Source of the DNA: Lentisphaerota bacterium
GTDB lineage: Bacteria > Verrucomicrobiota > Kiritimatiellia > PWTM01
Direction: 5' to 3'
NCBI GenBank assembly: GCA_016873715.1
Contig: VGWF01000005.1
Location: 1 to 64,000, forward strand
Length of the DNA: 64,000 nucleotides
The notes under the pieces were generated by a model that was not told the origin of the DNA, did not search any database, and worked only from the letters and a program-made list of their open reading frames with translations. Positions 57,085 through 64,000 of this stretch are shown here, piece after piece. The first letter of the stretch is position 1. Each line of letters starts with the position of its first letter. Both the position numbers and the translations under genes were made by a program.

Positions 57085-59871
57085 TCAGTGGCGCGGACTT
57101 CCCGCCTCGAACCGGAACAGCAGCCGGAAGGTCACGTCGCGGCCGGCGAGGCTGTTGGGCTTGCCGGAGGCGCCGCCGTCGTCGGGCTTGCTGAACTTCG
57201 TGCCGATCGGCGGGATCGCGGCGAGGAACGAGACGTCGCCGTCGGGCAGCGGCGGGAAGACGTTCTCGATCGCCTTCTTCGACCAGCCGGGCACATCCTC
57301 CCGCGGCTTTCGCGGTGTGCCGAGACGGAGGAACAGGTCCGGCGTAGCTGACTCGACGGTCATCGTCGCGTCCGGCGCCGCAAGCGTCGCGCGGCGCACG
57401 CCGGCGTAGCAGCCCTTGAACTCGGGCTGGATCCACGACTCGCCCGGCACCGGGTCGTTGTAGTCGCGCCGGAACAGACCGAACCGCGTGCCGTGCATCC
57501 GGTTCTTCCAGACGCGGTACGGGCCCTCGCCAAGCCATTCGACCGACTTCATCCGCGCCTCGGGCCAGTCGAACGTGAGGCCGAAGAACGGCACCGGCGC
57601 GGCCGGGCCGCGCGCACGTGCGTCGAGCTGCAGACTGCCGTCGGGGCGGACCAGCCAGCGCAAGTCGGAGGAACCGTCCGCCGCACGGACCGTGACTTCG
57701 TGCCCGTCCTTCGCGGGACCGTGGGCGACCTTGACCGTGCTGATCGCGGCCGCCGCGGGCGCGATGCGCGGGCCGTTGGCGAGCGGAAGGCGCGCGCCGC
57801 CGGCCTCGACCGAGCGGAGCCGGCCGTCCTTGCGGTCGAACACAAAGCGGTGCCCGCCGGCCTCGATCGCGATCTCATCTCCCGATTCCGTGACCTTGGG
57901 AGCGGGGCCCGATGCCGCATCGAAGCCCTCGGACAGCGGTTGCAGCGGCCAGGACCATGTCCAGAGGTCCGCACCGTCCGGCCCCTTCGCCGTCACGGAC
58001 AGCGCATCGTGCGTTCGCCAGTCCGCCGGCAGCGGGATCCGCAGCGTGCCCTTGCCGCCGGGCGGTACGTCCGGCGCCTCCGACGTCCCCTCGGCAGCGC
58101 GACCGCCCTTTCCGCCGGGCCTTGCGAACGAGTCCAGCCGCCACGCGAAGCGGCAGCGGGAGAGGTTGAGGAAGCTGTACTCGTTCGAGACGGACAGCGC
58201 GCCGTCGAAGTCCGCGGGCAGCGGGCGCCGGGCCTGCGCGACCTGGACGGGCGACCACAATTCGGAGACGGTGAAGACGCTGCCCTCGGGCTCGTGGTTC
58301 GGGCCGACGATGCCGTCGGGCGCGTGGAGGCCGTCGACGTCGATCGCGCCGCCGCGGTCGGTGCGCGCGATGCCCTCGTCCGCGAAGACCCAGAAGAACA
58401 GTCCGCCGCAGTTCGGCGAGCCCTTCATCAGCCCCCAGTGGTCCGCCATGCCGGCGCCGTGTCCTCCGTCGTAGAGTCCGTGGAGGTGCTCGGTGGGCAG
58501 GAAGACGTGCGTCGGATCCTGCAGCTTCTTCGCGACGCTGGCGAAGCCCTCGTAGTGATCGGTGTCGACGCCGGAGTGCTTGTCCCACGGATGCAGCACG
58601 GGCCGCTTGCGGGGATCGTACAGGGCGAAGTCGTCGTCGAGATCGGTGTTCCAGCCGCCCTCGTTGCCGTTGTCCCAGAAGAGAACCGACGGGTGATTGA
58701 CGTCGCGTTCGACCATCTCGCGCACGAGGCGCGCGCCGGTCGCGGTGTCGTAGGGCTCCTTCTGCCAGCCGGCCAGTTCGTCGAGCACGTAGAGGCCGAG
58801 TTCGTCGCAGGCCTCCAGGAACGGGCGATCGGGCGGGTAGTGGCTGCACCGGACGGCGTTCATGTTCATCGACTTCATGAGGCGCACGTCCTCGATGTTG
58901 TCCGCGCGGCCCAGGCAGCGGCCGGTCGCGGGGCGGAACGCGTGGCGGCAGGTGCCCTTGAGCAGCACGCGCGTCCCGTTGAGGAAGAGCCCGGCGCCGG
59001 GGCGGACCTCGAAGGTGCGGAAGCCGAAGCGCTCGCGGACGCGGTGCACGACCTGCGCGCCGCGTCGCAGTTCGACCTCGGCGGTGTAGAGGGCCGGCGT
59101 CTCGGCGGTCCAGGCTTTCGGCGCGGCAACGCGCGTGGAGACGACGACGGCGGACGCGGCGGCCGGTCCGCCCGCCGCCTCGCCCGCGCCCGCCACGGCT
59201 CCGGCGGCGTCGAGGATGCGCACCGCGACGCGGTCGCCGGGCGCGGCGCGCTGGAGGCGAACGTGCGCTTCGAACGCGCCGTCGGCCTCGGCGCGGATCG
59301 CGACGTGGTCGACGAAGGAGTCCGGCAGGACCTCGATGCGCACCGGCCGGAAGATGCCGCCGAAGACCCAGTAGTCGGCGATGCGTTCGGCGTCCTCGAC
59401 GCGCGGATTGGCGGAGACCTTGTCCACCGCGACCTCGATCGTGTTCGACGCGCCGCAGGCGACGAGGTCGGTGACATCGAACGCGAAGGGGTAGAAGCCG
59501 CCCTGGTGTCTCGGCCCCGCGCTGCGGCCGTTGAGCGTGACCGCGGCGTCGGTCATGACGCCTTCGAAGACGAGCCGCACGCGGCGGCCGGCCCAGGCGG
59601 CGGGGGCGTGAAACGAGCGGCGGTAGAGCCCGCGCTCGGCCGACTTCGCCTTGTCGTGTCCATAGTTGTAGCTGCCGAAGCCGTGCTGCTCCCACTGCGA
59701 CGGCACCGGGATCGTGGCCCTCTCGCCCGCGCGCCGGCCGGCGGTGACGGAGAACTCCCATGGCACCGCGTCGTCCGGCCCGCTCCCGCTCAGCGGCAGG
59801 ATCTCGGTCTCCGCCGCCCACGCCGCGGAAGCCATGGCCAGTGCGATCCCCGCCGCTCTGAACGCGTGCAT
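57085..59871 (-). CDS. Secreted GH2 glycoside hydrolase (beta-galactosidase-like)
   Basis: This 928-residue GH2 enzyme has a signal peptide (HAFRAAGIALAMASAAWA). A jelly-roll domain (about 30-200; PVPSQWEQHGFGSYNYGHDK), Ig-like domain and TIM barrel (about 300-560) are followed by C-terminal beta domains. The putative acid/base is E404 in WDNGNEGGWN and the putative nucleophile is E461 in LPTEHLHGLYDGG. Motif spelling differs from the LacZ-type enzyme at 5.5 kb, so it is probably a different GH2 subfamily and substrate. GGAGAGACGG lies before the ATG at 59871; longer in-frame start 60024 reaches into heptamer repeats. Confidence 0.87.
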   Translation of the reverse strand: MHAFRAAGIALAMASAAWAAETEILPLSGSGPDDAVPWEFSVTAGRRAGERATIPVPSQWEQHGFGSYNYGHDKAKSAERGLYRRSFHAPAAWAGRRVRLVFEGVMTDAAVTLNGRSAGPRHQGGFYPFAFDVTDLVACGASNTIEVAVDKVSANPRVEDAERIADYWVFGGIFRPVRIEVLPDSFVDHVAIRAEADGAFEAHVRLQRAAPGDRVAVRILDAAGAVAGAGEAAGGPAAASAVVVSTRVAAPKAWTAETPALYTAEVELRRGAQVVHRVRERFGFRTFEVRPGAGLFLNGTRVLLKGTCRHAFRPATGRCLGRADNIEDVRLMKSMNMNAVRCSHYPPDRPFLEACDELGLYVLDELAGWQKEPYDTATGARLVREMVERDVNHPSVLFWDNGNEGGWNTDLDDDFALYDPRKRPVLHPWDKHSGVDTDHYEGFASVAKKLQDPTHVFLPTEHLHGLYDGGHGAGMADHWGLMKGSPNCGGLFFWVFADEGIARTDRGGAIDVDGLHAPDGIVGPNHEPEGSVFTVSELWSPVQVAQARRPLPADFDGALSVSNEYSFLNLSRCRFAWRLDSFARPGGKGGRAAEGTSEAPDVPPGGKGTLRIPLPADWRTHDALSVTAKGPDGADLWTWSWPLQPLSEGFDAASGPAPKVTESGDEIAIEAGGHRFVFDRKDGRLRSVEAGGARLPLANGPRIAPAAAAISTVKVAHGPAKDGHEVTVRAADGSSDLRWLVRPDGSLQLDARARGPAAPVPFFGLTFDWPEARMKSVEWLGEGPYRVWKNRMHGTRFGLFRRDYNDPVPGESWIQPEFKGCYAGVRRATLAAPDATMTVESATPDLFLRLGTPRKPREDVPGWSKKAIENVFPPLPDGDVSFLAAIPPIGTKFSKPDDGGASGKPNSLAGRDVTFRLLFRFEAGSPRH

Positions 59872-59996
59872 ATCCGTCTCTCCGCTCCGTGCAGCCGGAT
59901 CCCCGCCCGGCGTGACCGGAGCGGGCAGCATAGCGGAGTCGTGGGCGTACGAGAAGGAATGCCTCCGACTTCGGACGGCGGGGAGCGATCCCGGGG

Positions 59997-60100
59997 CGAA
60001 CATCCAACACCCGATACCGAACACCGAACATCGAACACCGAAGTGCGGACGGAGGTTTCAACAGCCAGCGTCCAACAACCAACAGCCGATACGCAACATC
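59997..60100. repeat. Two heptamer arrays between divergent glycosidase genes
   Basis: 59997-60045 holds seven units (CGAACAT, CCAACAC, CCGATAC, CGAACAC, CGAACAT, CGAACAC, CGAAGTG). 60059-60100 holds six units of CAACAGC type. They occupy part of the 378-bp divergent gap between GH2 and GH78. The remainder shows no promoter I trust. Confidence 0.7.
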
Positions 60101-60249
60101 CGGAGTTGGACCTCGGATGGCGCGGAGACGGGGCGGAGCGGCGAGGCGGTTCGCTGTGTGGCCGCTAGGGGTGGACAGTCCGCGCGTGGGCGGCTAGCTT
60201 CGGCGCAACGGCCGCAGCGTGTGCGGCGGAAGCGAAAGGCGGCGGCGAG

Positions 60250-62778
60250 ATGAGCGGGTCGACGAACCACGACGGGATGCGGCGGCGGGACCTGTTGAAG
60301 ATGTCGCTTGCGTCGGCGGGGGCCTTGGGCGTCGGCGAGGCGGCAGGCGCCGCGGACGGCGTGTCCGCGGCGGGGGCGCCGGGCGCGATTCCGGAGGGCC
60401 GGAAGCGGCCGGCGTGTCTCGACCTCGCGTGGGCGAAGGGGACGGGCCTGATCTGGATGGCCGGCGAGTGCGTCTTCTTCGAGAATCCGCGCAACCGGTT
60501 CATGCGGTTCCGGCGCGCGTTCGACGTCGCCGCGCCGCCGCGCCGCGCCGAATTGCGGCTCTTTGCGGACACGCACTACATCGCATGGCTCAACGGCGTC
60601 GAGGTCGGGCGCGGACCGGGACGCAGCGACACGACGTGGGCGCTGTTCGACACGTACGATGTCGCCGCGCTGCTCAAGCCCGGCCGCAACGTGCTGGCGG
60701 TGCTCGCCCTGTTCCACGGGTTCGGCACCGGCGGACGCCGCAGCGTCATGCAGGCGCTGCTGGCGCACCTGGAGATGGAGTCCGCCGACGGCAAACGCTC
60801 GCACGTCGTCAGCGACCGTTCGTGGAAGGCGAGTCCGGCGGACGAGTTCGTCCGTCCGTCGCCGCGGTTGCATGCGACGCTCGGCTGCGCCGAGGTCCAG
60901 GATCTCCGCCGCGCGGACGAAGGCTGGCACCTGCCGGGTCATGACGATGCCGCGTGGGCGGCGAGCGACTACACGAAGCCGTCGTTGACGAACACGCCCT
61001 GGTACCACTTCGCGCCCGAGCCGCTGCCGGCACGGACGCTGACCGACCACCCGTTCCCGCGTGCCGTGCGGTCGATCGACGTCGCGATGCCGCTGCCCCC
61101 TGTCGACGAACTCGGATCGGTCCGCCCCGCCGCCCCGGGCGGCACGGAGTCCGTGTTTCCGGTCCGGGTCGACGGCGGCGCGGCGGCGCGCGTGGTCACG
61201 CTCGATCTCGGCCGTACCGAGGCGGGCTACCTCGCGATCGACGTCACCGGCCCTGCCGGGGCGGTGATCGACGTGCTTTGCACCGAGCTTCTCGTCGATG
61301 GCCGCGTTCCGATCCCCGGAAACGCGCGCGTCCACACGAACCGGTTCATCCTCCGCGACGGGCGTCAGACGCTGCGGACCGCCTTCAACTGGATCGCGTT
61401 CCGGTTCGCGCAGCTCTGGATCTGGACGCCGGGGCCGCTGGAGATCCGCGACGCCACCCTCCGGCGGCTGGAACTGCCGATGGGGCCGGCCGGGCATTTC
61501 CGGTGCAGCGACGACTTCCTGAACCGCCTCGACGGCATCTGCGAGCACACGCTGAGGCTCTGCTCTCAGGATGGCATCCTCGACAGCAGCAGCCGCGAGC
61601 AGCAGCAATGGATCGGCGACGGCCGCTTCACCGCCGTCACGCTGCAGCACCGGTTCAACGCCGCCGTGCTGCACCGCCGGCTGATCGACCAGGTGGGGCA
61701 GGGGATCGACTGGGCGGGCTCGATGGTGCCGCGCTTCCCGACCGGCAACGTCAACGTGTCGCCGATCCCGCTCTACGCGCTCCAGTGGGTGCTCGCCTTC
61801 GGGGACTACGGGCGCTTCACCGGCGACACGTCCCTCGTGGCGGAGTGGCGGACGCAGATTCCGCATGTCCTGCGATGGTTCACGGCGTTCGAGCGGGCGG
61901 ACGGACTTCTCGAGCGGGTGCCGCACTGGATGTACATCGACCTGGGCGAAGCCCACCCGGGCCGGATCCCGTCCGTCGGTGCGGTGAACACGACGCTCAA
62001 CCTCTACTACCTCGCGGCCCTGCGCTTCGCGTCGGCGGCGCTTGGGGCGTCCGATCCCGCCACCGCCGGTCTCGCCGCCCGCGCGACCCGGCTGGAGGCC
62101 GCGATCCGCGCGGTGCTGTGGGACGACGCGGCCGGGGCCTATCGCGATTCCCTCGAGGCGGCCGGCCGGTTCGGCACCCTCTCCGAGGGCGCGAACGCGA
62201 ACGCGCTCGTGCATCTGGAGGCGCCCGGCTCGCCGCGCGCGGTGCGGATCATCGAGTCGGTTTTCGCGAAGCCGCAGGGCGATCCGATCCGGGCGAGCCC
62301 GTTCATGATGAACGCGGTCTTCGAGGCGCTTGGCCGGCACGGCCGGGCGGATCTCGTCTTCCCGATGCTGAAGGCCCGCTACGCGGAGCAGGTCGAGTCC
62401 GGCACGACGTGGGAGCACTGGAAGAGCCACTCGCGCGGGGGGGACAAGGTTCCGAACGGACATTCGCTCAGCCACGCATGGGGCGCGGGGGCTCTGGCGT
62501 TCTTCTTGCGCGACGTGGCCGGCCTGCAGCCGGCGGCGCCCGGCTGGCGCGCGGTCCGCGTGGCCCCGCAGCCCGGGCCGCTGACCCGCGCGGAGGCCTC
62601 GATCGAGACCGTCGCGGGGCGGGTCTTCGCCGCATGGACGATCGAGTCCGGCGTCTTCCGCCTTCGCGTCGAACTGCCCCCGGGCATCGGCGGTGTCGCC
62701 CGCCTGCCCGACGGCACGGAGGCGGCGGTTCCGCCGGGCGGAGGCGAGTTCCGTTGCCCGATGGCGCGCGCGGGATGA
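60250..62778 (+). CDS. Tat-exported alpha-L-rhamnosidase-like protein (GH78)
   Basis: This 842-residue protein has a Tat signal (MRRRDLLKMSLASAGALG, residues 10-27). Beta-sandwich accessory domains (about 60-430; LRLFADTHYIAWLNGVEVGR) precede an (alpha/alpha)6 barrel (about 440-770). Barrel motifs are TLRLCSQDGILDSSSREQQQ, WIGDGRFTA, YIDLGEAHPG and ESGTTWEHWKSHSRGGDKVP, whose acidic and aromatic residues fit GH78. A C-terminal beta-sandwich follows (GLQPAAPGWRAVRVAPQPG). It would release rhamnose from plant or algal glycans. Related six-hairpin families are an alternative. The gene is divergent from the GH2 gene. Confidence 0.85.
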   Translation: MSGSTNHDGMRRRDLLKMSLASAGALGVGEAAGAADGVSAAGAPGAIPEGRKRPACLDLAWAKGTGLIWMAGECVFFENPRNRFMRFRRAFDVAAPPRRAELRLFADTHYIAWLNGVEVGRGPGRSDTTWALFDTYDVAALLKPGRNVLAVLALFHGFGTGGRRSVMQALLAHLEMESADGKRSHVVSDRSWKASPADEFVRPSPRLHATLGCAEVQDLRRADEGWHLPGHDDAAWAASDYTKPSLTNTPWYHFAPEPLPARTLTDHPFPRAVRSIDVAMPLPPVDELGSVRPAAPGGTESVFPVRVDGGAAARVVTLDLGRTEAGYLAIDVTGPAGAVIDVLCTELLVDGRVPIPGNARVHTNRFILRDGRQTLRTAFNWIAFRFAQLWIWTPGPLEIRDATLRRLELPMGPAGHFRCSDDFLNRLDGICEHTLRLCSQDGILDSSSREQQQWIGDGRFTAVTLQHRFNAAVLHRRLIDQVGQGIDWAGSMVPRFPTGNVNVSPIPLYALQWVLAFGDYGRFTGDTSLVAEWRTQIPHVLRWFTAFERADGLLERVPHWMYIDLGEAHPGRIPSVGAVNTTLNLYYLAALRFASAALGASDPATAGLAARATRLEAAIRAVLWDDAAGAYRDSLEAAGRFGTLSEGANANALVHLEAPGSPRAVRIIESVFAKPQGDPIRASPFMMNAVFEALGRHGRADLVFPMLKARYAEQVESGTTWEHWKSHSRGGDKVPNGHSLSHAWGAGALAFFLRDVAGLQPAAPGWRAVRVAPQPGPLTRAEASIETVAGRVFAAWTIESGVFRLRVELPPGIGGVARLPDGTEAAVPPGGGEFRCPMARAG

Positions 62779-62785
62779 GCCGACG

Positions 62786-63538
62786 ATGAACCTGGTCCTT
62801 GTCGAGGCGGGCGAGATGGGCGCGGACGGCGTGGTCGAGGTCCGCGACGGCAGGGCGGAGCACCTGAGGCGGGTCCTGCGTGTCGGGCCGGGGCATCGGG
62901 TGAGGATGGGGATCGTCGATGGCGGGGCCGGGACCGCGGAGGTGGTCGCCGTCTCGGCCGACGGGGTCGTCCTGCGGTTCGAATGCGCGGGGCCGCACCC
63001 GCCGCGCCCGCCGGTCGATCTGCTACTTGCGATGCCGCGGCCCAAGGTCATGAAGCGGCTGTGGGCGCAGCTCGCGGCGATGGGCGTCGGGCGGGTGCTC
63101 GTGACCAACGCGGAGAAGGTCGAGCGGATGTATTTCGACACCCACGTGCTGGATCCGGGCTTCATCCGGGAGCGGCTGATCGAGGGGCTGCAGCAGGCCT
63201 GCGACACGCGCATGCCCCTGGTGACGGTGCATCGGCGGCTCAAGGTGCTCGTCGAGGACGAGGTGGAGGGTCTCTGTCCGGGGACCTGCCGCGTGGCGGC
63301 CGATCCCTCGTTCGCCCGGCCGGTGACCGCCGCGCTCGCGGGCCGGGGCGATCGCCGCGTGCTGCTGGCGGTCGGCCCCGAGGGCGGTTGGACGCCGTAC
63401 GAACTGGATCTGCTCGCGCGCCACGGCTTCGGGGGAGCGGGGATGGGGACGCGGATCCTTCGCGCCGACACCGCGTGCATCGCGCTGCTGGCGCAGGTGC
63501 AGGCCGCGTTGAAGGAGGCCGGCGCCGGCGGATCGTAG
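62786..63538 (+). CDS. RsmE-like SPOUT methyltransferase, copy 2
   Basis: This 250-residue protein of the RsmE family has an N-terminal PUA-like domain (EHLRRVLRVGPGHRVRMGIVDG), LLLAMPRPKVMKRLWAQLAAMG and knot motifs VGPEGGWTPYELDLL and MGTRILRADTACIALLAQV. It is distinct from the RsmE at 32683: the catalytic-knot sequences differ and it contains FDTHVLDPGFIRERLIEGLQ. It may be a paralogue with another rRNA target. It follows the GH78 gene by 7 bp, an unusual neighbour. Confidence 0.88.
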   Translation: MNLVLVEAGEMGADGVVEVRDGRAEHLRRVLRVGPGHRVRMGIVDGGAGTAEVVAVSADGVVLRFECAGPHPPRPPVDLLLAMPRPKVMKRLWAQLAAMGVGRVLVTNAEKVERMYFDTHVLDPGFIRERLIEGLQQACDTRMPLVTVHRRLKVLVEDEVEGLCPGTCRVAADPSFARPVTAALAGRGDRRVLLAVGPEGGWTPYELDLLARHGFGGAGMGTRILRADTACIALLAQVQAALKEAGAGGS

Positions 63539-63625
63539 CGTCCGCCGCCCCGGCCATCGCGCGCCGGGTTCCCCGCCGCCGCCCGGCGGGAGGGCCGGAG
63601 TCCCCGACCGCTGCCGGGGCCGGGT

Positions 63626-63674
63626 TTGCATTGCGGGCCGCATTCCCATATAGTTTCGCAACGTGAAATATTCA
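63626..63674 (+). promoter_or_regulatory. Promoter and possible operator of the marR-like gene
   Basis: TTGCAT (63626-63631), a 17-bp spacer and TATAGT (63649-63654) form a good sigma-70-type promoter. Just downstream TGAA-N3-TTCA (63664-63674) is a short inverted repeat that could bind the MarR protein. The start codon follows at 63690 without a Shine-Dalgarno. Confidence 0.5.
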
Positions 63675-63689
63675 GCTCACAGAAACGAT

Positions 63690-64000
63690 ATGGACCTGCA
63701 GGCCTTTGCCGACGGGTTGGGGCGGCTGATGCCGAGGCTGCTCCGCAACGTGATGGGCCAGGAGCGCAACGCGCTGTCGCAGGGCCGGCTGACGGTGCCG
63801 CAGCTCTCGGTGCTGGACTACGTCGCGGGGGCGGGGCGCTGCACGATGGGGGCGATCGCCGCCGTCTTCCGGATGAAGCCGCCGACGGTGACGGGCCTGG
63901 TCGACCGCCTGGTCCGGCTCGGCCTCCTGCGGCGCGGCCGCGCGGAGGCCGACCGGCGGGCCGTGGTTGCGGAGGTGTCGGCGAAGGGCCGCCGCGTGGT
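63690..64000 (+). CDS. MarR-family transcriptional regulator, 5' part only
   Basis: The window ends inside this gene after about 103 codons. The visible protein begins MDLQAFADGLGRLMPRLLRN and contains LTVPQLSVLDYVAGAGRCTM, GAIAAVFRMKPPTVTGLVDRL and LGLLRRGRAEADRRAVVAEV, the helix-turn-helix and wing of MarR proteins. The ligand and regulon are unknown. Confidence 0.88.
   Translation, partial: MDLQAFADGLGRLMPRLLRNVMGQERNALSQGRLTVPQLSVLDYVAGAGRCTMGAIAAVFRMKPPTVTGLVDRLVRLGLLRRGRAEADRRAVVAEVSAKGRRV

Overview
The window is very GC-rich DNA (roughly 70% by eye) with densely packed genes on both strands. The gene content points to a polysaccharide-degrading bacterium of the PVC group, most likely Kiritimatiellota or a related Verrucomicrobiota/Lentisphaerota lineage. 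The pointers are Tat-exported sugar isomerases, a sulfatase, GH2 and GH78 enzymes, an SHD1 domain on a pectate-lyase-like protein, a symporter small accessory protein, a MoxR/BatA-type operon, and intergenic spaces filled with 7-bp tandem repeats. No rRNA or other lineage marker is present, so this placement is inference.

Layout. 0-5.4 kb: tRNA-Ser(GCU), a PatB-like C-S lyase, bioD, a small membrane methyltransferase, a SAM hydroxide adenosyltransferase and pgi. 5.5-12.8 kb: a secreted LacZ-type beta-galactosidase with a LamG-like insert, an amino-acid:Na+ symporter, an unknown tail-anchored protein full of Thr-centred repeats, and trmB. 13.2-27.4 kb: a long co-directional block of MoxR, DUF58, a BatA-like VWA protein, a VWA protein split by PA14, a 1688-residue membrane-anchored coiled-coil protein and a terpenoid-cyclase-fold repeat protein. 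This is the largest candidate multi-protein system here. 27.4-33.5 kb: a Tat-exported isomerase, a nitrilase-family hydrolase, a GNAT enzyme, a five-copy twin-hairpin repeat array, then grpE-dnaJ-rsmE. 33.5-38.1 kb: an LptF/G permease and a likely oligosaccharide uptake set (small accessory protein, SSS symporter, alginate-export-type porin). 38.3-44.2 kb: an AtpZ-like protein, a second isomerase, an HTH protein with a histone-H1-like tail, LysE, and pyrH-frr-exeA-gspB.

44.4-48.4 kb is a translationally coupled nickel/cobalt ECF transporter operon with its own outer-membrane protein and two periplasmic accessory proteins in place of CbiN/NikN. It is followed by sulfatase-PL7 alginate lyase, then hypF and corA. 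HypF suggests that imported nickel feeds a NiFe enzyme encoded elsewhere. 54-64 kb: a pectate-lyase-fold protein, a solitary VapB-like antitoxin, a BrnTA module with a visible promoter/operator, a second GH2, a GH78 rhamnosidase, a second RsmE and the start of a MarR regulator.

Non-coding content is unusually structured. At least ten loci carry degenerate 7-bp tandem repeats, two families of hairpin repeats recur, and several genes show a -10 box placed about 6 nt before the start codon, the arrangement of leaderless mRNAs.
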